From: UMGS1601 sp964617585 | GTDB taxonomy: Bacteria > Bacillota > Clostridia > Oscillospirales > Ruminococcaceae | Length of the DNA: 12,115 bases | Direction: 5' to 3' | Assembly (NCBI GenBank): GCA_964617585.1 | Contig: CAZTXS010000034.1 | Location: forward strand, 1 to 12,115 | Shown here: one piece after another, positions 6,708-12,115 of the stretch | Layout of the letters: each line of letters starts with the position of its first letter | Position numbering within the stretch: position 1 is the stretch's first letter | Program-made: the position numbers and the translations under genes | The notes under the pieces: generated by a model | Told to the model about the DNA's origin: nothing | Database searches by the model: none | What the model saw: the letters and a program-made list of their open reading frames with translations, nothing else

Positions 6708-9700
6708 TTGGAATTTAATACTTTTAATTCAATAAAAATCGGTCTTGCATCGCCGGATAAAATCAGAGAGTGGTCATACGGCGTTGTAACAAGACCTGAA
6801 ACGATAAATTACAGAACTCAGAAGCCTGAAAGAGACGGACTTTTCTGTGAAAAGATTTTTGGACCTTCAAAGGACTGGGAATGTCACTGCGGAAAGTATA
6901 AGAAGATTCGTTTTAAGGGAAAGGTCTGCGAGCGATGCGGCGTTGAGGTAACGCGTGCAAAGGTTCGCCGTGAAAGAATGGGACATATAGAGCTTGCCGC
7001 TCCTGTTTCTCATATCTGGTATTTCAAAGGCACTCCGTCAAGAATCGGACAGATGCTTGAGGTTTCCCAGAAGCGGCTTGAAGAGGTTCTGTACTTTACG
7101 AAATATATTGTAATTGATCCGGGAGATACCGAGCTTGAAAGATGTCAGCTTCTCACTGAAAAAGACTATGTCGAGATGAGAGAGAAGTATGAGGACAAAT
7201 TTAAAGCTGGAATGGGAGCAGAAGCTATTAAAGAGCTTCTTCAGCAGATAGACTTGGATGAGCTTTCAAATGAGCTTAAATCTGAGCTTGACGGACTTCC
7301 CGCAGGTCAGAAGAGGATAAAGCTTCTTAAAAGACTTGAAATCGTTGAGGCTTTCAGAACTTCGGGCAACCGTCCCGAGTGGATGATACTGGATGTCGTT
7401 CCTGTTATCCCTCCTGAACTCAGGCCTATGGTTATGCTGGACGGAGGAAGATATGCTACCTCCGACTTGAACGATCTTTACAGGAGAGTAATTAACAGAA
7501 ACAATCGTTTGAAGAGAATGTTAGAACTTCAGGCTCCCGACATTATCATAAGAAACGAAAAGAGAATGCTTCAGGAAGCTGTTGATGCCCTTATCGATAA
7601 CGGCAGACACGGCAGACCTGTTACAGGACCTAATAACAGAGCGTTTAAATCCCTTTCTGATATGCTTAAGGGTAAGCAGGGCCGTTTTCGTCAGAATCTT
7701 CTCGGAAAGCGTGTAGACTATTCAGGACGTTCGGTTATTGTAGTAGGACCTGAGCTTAAAATGTATCAGTGCGGACTTCCTAAGGAAATGGCTCTTGAGC
7801 TGTTTAAGCCGTTCGTTATGAAAAGGCTTGTAGATACCAATCCGAATATAAACATTAAATCGGCTAAGAAAATGGTGGATAAGGCAAGACCTGAGGTTTG
7901 GGACGCCCTCGAAAATGTTATTCAGGGACACCCGGTGCTTCTGAACCGTGCTCCTACGCTTCATAGACTGGGTATTCAGGCGTTTGAACCTGTTCTGGTC
8001 GAGGGAAGAGCGCTGAAGCTTCATCCGCTTGTTTGTACGGCTTATAACGCTGACTTCGACGGAGATCAGATGGCTGTTCACGTTCCTCTGTCGGCTGAAG
8101 CTCAGACAGAAGCCCGTTTCCTTATGCTTGCCGCAAATAACCTCTTGAAGCCGTCGGACGGACGTCCTGTAGCTATTCCTACACAGGATATGTTGCTTGG
8201 TTCTTATTATCTGACTCTTCAGAAAGACGGGGAAAAAGGCGAGGGCAAGGTATTCAGGGATGTTGACGAGGCGTTAATGGCTTATGACGCAGGTGTAGTT
8301 TCACTTCACGCCGCTATAAAAGTTAAGGTCGCAAAGCAGATCGGAGATAATCAGGTTTCAAGACTTATCGACGCTACTGTCGGCAGACTCATCTTTAACG
8401 AGAATATACCTCAGGATTTAGGTTTTGTCGACAGAACAGATTCAGACAAGCAGTTTGACCTTGAAGTATCATTCTTGGTTAAGAAGAAACAGCTTTCTGA
8501 TATAATAGAGAGATGTATCAAAATTCACGGAACTACAACAACCAGCGAGGTTCTTGACAAGATTAAGTCTACGGGATATAAGTATTCAACTAAGGCGGCA
8601 ATTACCGTCGCTGTCTGCGACGCTGAAATTCCTGAAGCTAAGAAAGAAATTATCGCTAAAGCCGATTCTCTCGTTGATAAGATAGACGCTCAGTATAAGA
8701 GAGGTTATATTTCAAGAGAGGAAAAATCCAAAAAGTTTATTGAGATTTGGAATGATGCAACAGACGAAGTTACCAACGCTCTTAAGGACGGGCTTGATCC
8801 TTACAACCCGATCAATATGATGGCTGATTCGGGAGCCCGTGGTAGCATCAACCAGATAAGACAGCTTGCAGGTATGCGCGGACTTATTGCTAACACATCA
8901 GGTTCGACGATTGAAATGCCTATCAGAGCTAACTATCGTGAGGGCTTAAATATTTTGGAATACTTTATTTCATCTCGAGGAGCCAGAAAAGGACTTGCAG
9001 ATACAGCGCTCAGAACGGCTGACTCGGGATACCTTACAAGAAGGCTTGTCGACGTATCTCAGGACGTTATTATTCACGAAGAGGACTGCGGAACGGACGA
9101 TGGTATAGAAGTATTTGAAATCAGGAACGGCAATGAAATTATCGAGCCGCTTAACGAAAGACTTCTCGGACGTTTTCTCGTTGAGGACCTTAAGGACGAG
9201 GAAACAGGCGAAGTTATTGTTTCGCATAATAAGCTGATGAAAGAATACGAAGCTGATAAGGTTTGCGAATACATGAAGTCGCATGGAATGGAGAAGATTA
9301 AGATTCGCTCGGTACTTCACTGTAAATCGGAGCATGGCGTTTGTGCGAAGTGTTACGGATCTAACCTTGCAAACGGCAATCTCACTTCTGTCGGCGATGC
9401 AGTTGGTATTATATCCGCCCAGTCTATCGGTGAGCCGGGTACGCAGCTTACTATGAGAACGTTCCATACGGGAGGTATAGCTTCTGCTGAAGACATTACG
9501 CAGGGTCTTCCCAGAGTTGAGGAGTTGTTTGAGTCCAGAAAGCCTAAGGGCGCTGCTATCATAACAAGCATCGACGGAACGGTTCACATTGAAGAAGTCA
9601 AAAAGACCAAACAGATTGTTGTTACGAATGATGATATTAACAATCCTGAGCAGGACAGTTATACAATACCTTACGGATATAAGATTAAGGTTCACGAGGG

Positions 9701-10271
9701 AGATACTGTGAAGGCGGGCGATCCGCTTACTGAGGGCTCAATCTATCCGGGAGATATATTGGCTGTAAACGGTGTCGAAGCGGTTCAGAATTATATTATA
9801 ACCGAGGTTCAGAAGGTTTATAGGCTTCAGGGTGTTGACATTAATGATAAGCACATTGAGGTTATTGTACGTCAAATGATGAAGAAGGTTAAGGTTGACG
9901 ATCCGGGCAGCAGTTATCTTCTTCCGGGCGCATTGGTTGACGTTCATGAAATCGCAGCTATAAACAGAGAGATTCAGGAAGAAATCGACGCCGGAAATAT
10001 CAACGCAAAGCTTATTACTACTATACCTGTTTTACAGGGTATTACGAAGGCTTCGTCTAACTCTGACAGCTTCCTGTCAGCAGCTTCATTCCAGGAAACC
10101 ACAAAGGCTTTGACAGACGCTGCCATAAGAGGAAAGAGCGACCACCTTGTCGGACTTAAAGAAAACGTTATTATCGGTAAGCTTATTCCTGCCGGAACGG
10201 GAATGGATGTTTACAACAACGTTCAGATTGCATGCACGGTGGCTCCTGAAAAGACAAGACCGATAATCTAA
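6708..10271 (+). CDS. rpoC: DNA-directed RNA polymerase subunit beta'
   Basis: RpoC is the largest RNA polymerase core subunit and carries the catalytic magnesium. The 1187-residue protein has the N-terminal zinc site (Cys59, Cys61, Cys74, Cys77), the catalytic loop NADFDGDQ with Asp449, Asp451 and Asp453, the second zinc site (Cys794, Cys872, Cys879, Cys882), and the trigger loop MRTFHTGG (916-923, with His920). It has the compact Firmicutes form, close to the roughly 1200 residues of B. subtilis, without large lineage insertions. Translation begins with TTG at 6708, supported by AGGAAGAAGGG just upstream and by agreement with family N-termini (NSIKIGLASPDKIREWSYG). It is co-transcribed with rpoB and followed 40 bp later by a terminator hairpin. 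rpsL and rpsG, the usual next genes, are absent here. Confidence 0.98.
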   Translation: MEFNTFNSIKIGLASPDKIREWSYGVVTRPETINYRTQKPERDGLFCEKIFGPSKDWECHCGKYKKIRFKGKVCERCGVEVTRAKVRRERMGHIELAAPVSHIWYFKGTPSRIGQMLEVSQKRLEEVLYFTKYIVIDPGDTELERCQLLTEKDYVEMREKYEDKFKAGMGAEAIKELLQQIDLDELSNELKSELDGLPAGQKRIKLLKRLEIVEAFRTSGNRPEWMILDVVPVIPPELRPMVMLDGGRYATSDLNDLYRRVINRNNRLKRMLELQAPDIIIRNEKRMLQEAVDALIDNGRHGRPVTGPNNRAFKSLSDMLKGKQGRFRQNLLGKRVDYSGRSVIVVGPELKMYQCGLPKEMALELFKPFVMKRLVDTNPNINIKSAKKMVDKARPEVWDALENVIQGHPVLLNRAPTLHRLGIQAFEPVLVEGRALKLHPLVCTAYNADFDGDQMAVHVPLSAEAQTEARFLMLAANNLLKPSDGRPVAIPTQDMLLGSYYLTLQKDGEKGEGKVFRDVDEALMAYDAGVVSLHAAIKVKVAKQIGDNQVSRLIDATVGRLIFNENIPQDLGFVDRTDSDKQFDLEVSFLVKKKQLSDIIERCIKIHGTTTTSEVLDKIKSTGYKYSTKAAITVAVCDAEIPEAKKEIIAKADSLVDKIDAQYKRGYISREEKSKKFIEIWNDATDEVTNALKDGLDPYNPINMMADSGARGSINQIRQLAGMRGLIANTSGSTIEMPIRANYREGLNILEYFISSRGARKGLADTALRTADSGYLTRRLVDVSQDVIIHEEDCGTDDGIEVFEIRNGNEIIEPLNERLLGRFLVEDLKDEETGEVIVSHNKLMKEYEADKVCEYMKSHGMEKIKIRSVLHCKSEHGVCAKCYGSNLANGNLTSVGDAVGIISAQSIGEPGTQLTMRTFHTGGIASAEDITQGLPRVEELFESRKPKGAAIITSIDGTVHIEEVKKTKQIVVTNDDINNPEQDSYTIPYGYKIKVHEGDTVKAGDPLTEGSIYPGDILAVNGVEAVQNYIITEVQKVYRLQGVDINDKHIEVIVRQMMKKVKVDDPGSSYLLPGALVDVHEIAAINREIQEEIDAGNINAKLITTIPVLQGITKASSNSDSFLSAASFQETTKALTDAAIRGKSDHLVGLKENVIIGKLIPAGTGMDVYNNVQIACTVAPEKTRPII

Positions 10272-10310
10272 GAATTTATATACTAAAAAACAGCTATTGA
10301 AATGATTGCT

Positions 10311-10352
10311 ATGCACCTCAAAAGCTAGACGCTTTAGGAGGTGCATATTTTT
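10311..10352 (+). terminator. rpoC terminator hairpin that also buries a ribosome binding site
   Basis: ATGCACCTC (10311-10319) pairs with GAGGTGCAT (10338-10346). An inner AAAGC/GCTTT stem and a 5-nt loop follow, and then five T's (10348-10352). It lies 40 bp after the rpoC stop and looks like a Rho-independent terminator. The 3' arm contains AGGAGGTG (10336-10343), the only ribosome binding site for the small ORF at 10353, so a read-through transcript would keep that site paired. Confidence 0.72.
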
Positions 10353-10469
10353 ATGGGAAGGAATAAGAAAAATCAAAGCTCATGCCAAGAAACAAGGGAA
10401 AACCTCAATAGCTTTGTTAAAAAAGTAATAGAAGAGAAAATTAAAAGAGATAATGAAAAAAGTCGGTAA
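10353..10469 (+). CDS. Possible 38-residue hydrophilic protein of unknown function
   Basis: ATG 10353 is preceded by a perfect AGGAGGTG with about 9-11 nt spacing, and the frame runs 38 codons to TAA. The product begins Met-Gly-Arg-Asn-Lys-Lys and is highly charged and basic, with a possible amphipathic helix (about residues 16-37, ENLNSFVKKVIEEKIKRD) and no membrane segment. I recognise no family. The stop codon lies inside the 5' arm of a strong terminator (10461-10497), which is common for short genes. Against it, the ribosome binding site lies in the 3' arm of the rpoC terminator hairpin and no separate promoter is evident. It is either a conditionally expressed small protein or a chance ORF. 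Confidence 0.4.
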   Translation: MGRNKKNQSSCQETRENLNSFVKKVIEEKIKRDNEKSR

Positions 10470-10497
10470 ACCTTTGAGTTTGCCGACTTTTTTATTT
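10461..10497 (+). terminator. Strong Rho-independent terminator
   Basis: An 11-bp stem (10461-10471 with 10478-10488, one G-U pair) and a 6-nt loop are followed by a T-rich run (10488-10493 and TTT after one A). It ends the transcript carrying the small ORF and any rpoBC read-through. Confidence 0.85.
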
Positions 10498-10542
10498 AAA
10501 GGGTACTACAAAAAAAGATGTCGTTTGAGGAGCATAAAAAAC

Positions 10543-10685
10543 TTTAAAACTTAGGTAAGATGTCCCCCGCCTCTATAGGCGGCGGGTTCCATTACCGTTC
10601 AGTAGCGGGATTCAATCCCCTACTGAACGGTCGGTCGGCATTGCCGACCCTTGCCACGTTGAATGACGGGCAAGTCCTTATTGAA
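10543..10685 (-). repeat. Right copy of the 143-bp hairpin-rich element, inverted relative to 2632-2774
   Basis: Read on the minus strand this matches the left copy at about 85% of positions across the same length. This copy is the better folded of the two. An 11-bp perfect stem (10594-10604 with 10621-10631) encloses a second stem, GGGATT with AATCCC (10607-10612/10614-10619). The small stem-loops CTTGCC/GGCAAG, GTCGGC/GCCGAC and CCGCCT/AGGCGG are also kept. No gene overlaps it. It lies between the terminator at 10461 and the terminator at 10710. Confidence 0.8.
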
Positions 10686-10698
10686 TAATCAACGTTAT

Positions 10699-10728
10699 AT
10701 TCTAACAAGGTTGCACATAACAGTGCAA
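10699..10728 (-). promoter_or_regulatory. Weak candidate promoter reading into the right repeat copy
   Basis: On the minus strand TTGCAC (10728-10723) is followed after 18 nt by TAGAAT (10704-10699), and the predicted start near 10692 is a few bases before the repeat. The -35 falls inside a terminator hairpin of the other strand, so this may be chance. Confidence 0.25.
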
Positions 10729-10740
10729 CTTTTTCTTTTT
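10710..10740 (+). terminator. Rho-independent terminator
   Basis: GTTGCAC (10710-10716) and GTGCAAC (10723-10729) pair perfectly around ATAACA, and the stem is followed by TTTTTCTTTTT. No gene lies between the preceding terminator and this one, only the right repeat copy. Confidence 0.8.
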
Positions 10741-10794
10741 GTAAGGATAATTATATAAGTGTGATTAAAGTGTTAGGCTTTGAAAGCAACGAGC

Positions 10795-10820
10795 CCCCGA
10801 ATTAATCGGGGACGCTTTTT
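10795..10820. terminator. Short GC-rich hairpin with T-run, terminator-like
   Basis: CCCCGA (10795-10800) pairs with TCGGGG (10806-10811), with a 5-nt loop. Five T's follow on the plus strand after four other bases. It directly overlaps the stop codon region of the minus-strand Gln/Asn-rich gene, whose transcript probably ends here, although the U-run on that strand is poor. Confidence 0.45.
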
Positions 10821-11010
10821 AGTTGCCGCCGGGGCCGTCGCGCCTTTCACGCTTGTCGGTAAAGCTCTTCTGATTGGAGTTTACCCATTGATTGTTTCCG
10901 GCAGATTTTTTGTTCTGATTTTGATGGTTCTGTTGATTCTGCTGACTTTGTTGATTCTGCTGACTTTGTTGATTCAACTTACTCTGTTGATTCTGATTTT
11001 TCTCAGACAT
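10819..11010 (-). CDS. Small Gln/Asn-rich hydrophilic protein of unknown function
   Basis: The frame encodes 63 residues from ATG 11010, with GGAGGG 7 nt upstream, a convincing ribosome binding site. About 40% of the residues are Gln or Asn, and a six-residue unit (Asn-Gln-Gln-Ser-Gln-Gln) is repeated in the first half. The C-terminal half (NNQWVNSNQKSF, then a basic stretch and Gly-Pro-Gly-Gly-Asn) is less repetitive. There is no signal peptide, membrane segment or cysteine. I do not recognise a family. The composition recalls gamma-type small acid-soluble spore proteins, but the diagnostic SspE-type repeats are not visible, so I leave function open. The plus-strand frame over the same bases (hydrophobic Leu-rich) is an antisense shadow without a ribosome binding site. 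Confidence 0.7.
   Translation of the reverse strand: MSEKNQNQQSKLNQQSQQNQQSQQNQQNHQNQNKKSAGNNQWVNSNQKSFTDKRERRDGPGGN
10931..11002. repeat. 18-bp tandem repeat within the Gln/Asn-rich gene
   Basis: Four consecutive 18-bp units begin TGTTGATTC. The first two (10931-10948 and 10949-10966) are identical and the other two are diverged. The unit length is a multiple of three, so copy number can vary without a frameshift. Confidence 0.75.
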
Positions 11011-11163
11011 TTTATTTCCCTCCGTTAAATAAATGTTTGTTTTAGTATTATTTGCAGTTTACACAAACTTATTCATTTTTTTTGAAATTAACCTAAATAA
11101 ATAACAAATCATAAAATATACCGGAAGTTAAAAACATAAAAAACAGAAAGGAGGAAAGCCTTA

Positions 11164-11829
11164 ATGGGCATAAACTATAAAAAATCACTCGGCAAACGCC
11201 TTGCCGATTTTGACAGTAAGTATTATAAAACACCGCTTAATAACTCATCCAGAGGTCAATGCGTTTGGTACACCCAGGGAAGAGCAAATGAAAAAATGGG
11301 AGTGTATATAGGCGCAAGAGGAAACGGCAACGAGGTTTACAAAAACTGCAAAAACGCAGGTTTCCAGGTGTCAAAATATCCGAAGCCAAATTCTATCGCT
11401 TGTTTCAATGGCGGCACATACGGTCATGTTAAATATGTCGAGTATGTAATAGCCGATACTGTATATTATACTGAATCAAATTTAAATGCGGATAATGTGC
11501 TTACCGCCGACGACGGGGTTTTGAAGAAGATGAACCTTACAAGCTGGATGGAACAGGCGAACCTACAGGGACACGTGGTTGTCAAAAGAGAAAAGCTTAT
11601 TAAATTCAAGGTTGTTACTGCGAAAAAAAAGCTCGGTCTTTACAAATCGAGTAAAATTAAAAAAAGCAACAGGGTCAAGACCATTGAAGCAAATTCGGTA
11701 AAGGTTGTTGCAGGAAGCGGCAAGGTCAAAGGCGGCAGAGAGATTGTCAAGGTACTGTATAACAACAGGTATTATTGGGCTATACGCAAAAACAAAGTCG
11801 GCAAAAGACAGCTTAAAAGAGCAGATTAA
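11164..11829 (+). CDS. CHAP-domain peptidoglycan amidase/endopeptidase with SH3-like C-terminus
   Basis: The 221-residue protein has a CHAP domain in its first 145 residues. Cys33 lies in RGQCVWYTQGRA, His88 in YGHVKYVE, and Glu104 and Asn106 in YTESNLN, the Cys-His-Glu-Asn set of this NlpC/P60-related family. CHAP enzymes cut peptidoglycan as amidases or peptide endopeptidases. The last 75 residues are strongly basic and beta-prone (VVTAKKKLGLYKSSK, then YWAIRK), as in a bacterial SH3-type wall-binding module. AAGGAGG precedes the ATG. There is no signal peptide or membrane helix, so export would need a holin, lysis or another route, as with phage endolysins. A weak promoter (TTAACC 11088, 18 bp, TAAAAT 11112) lies upstream. 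The gene stands alone, with no holin nearby. A lysis gene remnant or a domesticated lysin are both possible. Confidence 0.82.
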   Translation: MGINYKKSLGKRLADFDSKYYKTPLNNSSRGQCVWYTQGRANEKMGVYIGARGNGNEVYKNCKNAGFQVSKYPKPNSIACFNGGTYGHVKYVEYVIADTVYYTESNLNADNVLTADDGVLKKMNLTSWMEQANLQGHVVVKREKLIKFKVVTAKKKLGLYKSSKIKKSNRVKTIEANSVKVVAGSGKVKGGREIVKVLYNNRYYWAIRKNKVGKRQLKRAD

Positions 11830-11869
11830 AACAGACGTTTGCAAAATTTGCAGGCTATGTTTTAAGTCG

Positions 11870-11893
11870 GTTGCGGAGGCTCGCAACATTTTT
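11870..11893 (+). terminator. Terminator after the CHAP gene
   Basis: GTTGCG (11870-11875) pairs with CGCAAC (11882-11887) around a 6-nt loop and is followed by ATTTTT. It lies 40 bp past the CHAP stop. Confidence 0.65.
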
Positions 11894-11940
11894 GCCTAAA
11901 GTTATTAATACTGCCTATTCATTCTAATGAAAATTACACA

Positions 11941-11981
11941 AAAAACCAAAAACCCCGGCGAGAGATATTTCACCGGGGTTT
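11941..11981 (-). terminator. Terminator for leftward transcription from the right edge
   Basis: A 9-bp stem (11950-11958 with 11973-11981, core CCCCGG/CCGGGG) is followed on the minus strand by TTTTTGGTTTTT. It fits the end of the transcript carrying the antitoxin remnant at 12086. It may also stop rightward transcripts weakly. Confidence 0.75.
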
Positions 11982-11995
11982 AAGAATTACTTTTC

Positions 11996-12086
11996 CTAAA
12001 ATAATAGACATAGCTTAAGAAGTTCATCGGCTCTGCTCCTTTACCTCCGGCTCGATTCGCACATAAAGATTCGCTGATTTTGCCAT
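11996..12086 (-). pseudogene. Frameshifted and truncated RelB/DinJ-family antitoxin remnant
   Basis: ATG 12086 has a strong AAGGAG ribosome binding site and opens MAKSANLYVRIEPEVKEQ, the typical N-terminus of a RelB/DinJ-type antitoxin (ribbon-helix-helix DNA-binding strand). The frame then hits TGA at 12026-12024 after 20 codons. Removing one base after the GAG-CAG codons restores Ala-Asp-Glu-Leu-Leu-Lys, which is what the family has next, before a second break with TAG at 11998-11996. The usual helix motif (near Gly-Ile-Pro-x-Ser-x-Ala-Ile) and the partner toxin gene are missing. The gene therefore shows both a one-base frameshift and loss of its 3' part. A 20-residue peptide could still be made but would not form a complete antitoxin. 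Confidence 0.65.
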
Positions 12087-12115
12087 ATCAAAAACTCCTT
12101 CCGAGATTTATGTTT

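Noticed and set aside
8970..9695. 241-codon open frame on the minus strand inside rpoC
   Set aside because: It lies wholly antisense to conserved RpoC zinc and trigger-loop coding sequence, and the translation has no recognisable domain. It is a shadow.
10931..11002. Tandem repeats considered as a CRISPR array
   Set aside because: Units are contiguous 18-mers without spacers and encode a protein repeat. No cas gene is present.
10780..11028. 82-codon hydrophobic Leu/Ile-rich frame on the plus strand, resembling a membrane protein
   Set aside because: It is the antisense reading of the Gln/Asn repeat gene and has no ribosome binding site. The minus-strand gene has a strong one.

Overview
The window looks like the chromosome of a low-to-moderate GC Gram-positive bacterium of the class Clostridia, probably near the Ruminococcaceae/Oscillospiraceae. 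I base this on the RpoB and RpoC sequences, the strong AGGAGG-type ribosome binding sites, the consensus TTGACA/TATAAT promoters and the U-tract terminators. I cannot name a species.

Region 1 (1-2452) is AT-rich and reads as the right part of an integrated filamentous phage (Inoviridae-like). Four leftward genes follow the same order as the M13 structural block: a gV-like ssDNA-binding protein (1380-1658), a small signal-peptide plus TM protein in the gVII/gIX position (1103-1378), a pVIII-like major coat protein (904-1086) and a large secreted Asp/Ser/Tyr-rich protein in the gIII position that runs off the left edge (1-872). A membrane-anchored DUF2726 (PD-(D/E)XK-like) gene diverges at 1773-2330. 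Between the two units, back-to-back promoters share overlapping -35 hexamers and a 7-bp dyad. A large cruciform-forming sequence (2333-2452) closes the region. It may be a phage origin, packaging signal or element end.

Region 2 (2529-10352) is the rpoB-rpoC operon, with its own near-perfect vegetative promoter, a leader of almost 290 nt and a hairpin terminator. rplJ-rplL do not lie directly upstream and rpsL-rpsG do not lie directly downstream, so the operon is a separate unit between accessory segments. RpoB carries a long acidic C-terminal tail encoded by a 9-bp repeat.

The most unusual structure is a 143-bp element present twice in inverted orientation around rpoBC. One copy is in the rpoB leader (2632-2774) and the other is downstream of rpoC (10543-10685). 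They are about 85% identical by hand alignment and their predicted hairpins are preserved.

Region 3 (10353-12115) holds small accessory items: a 38-codon ORF whose ribosome binding site sits inside the rpoC terminator hairpin, several terminators, a 63-aa Gln/Asn-rich protein gene (minus strand), a CHAP-domain peptidoglycan hydrolase without a signal peptide, and a frameshifted, truncated RelB/DinJ-type antitoxin remnant at the right edge.
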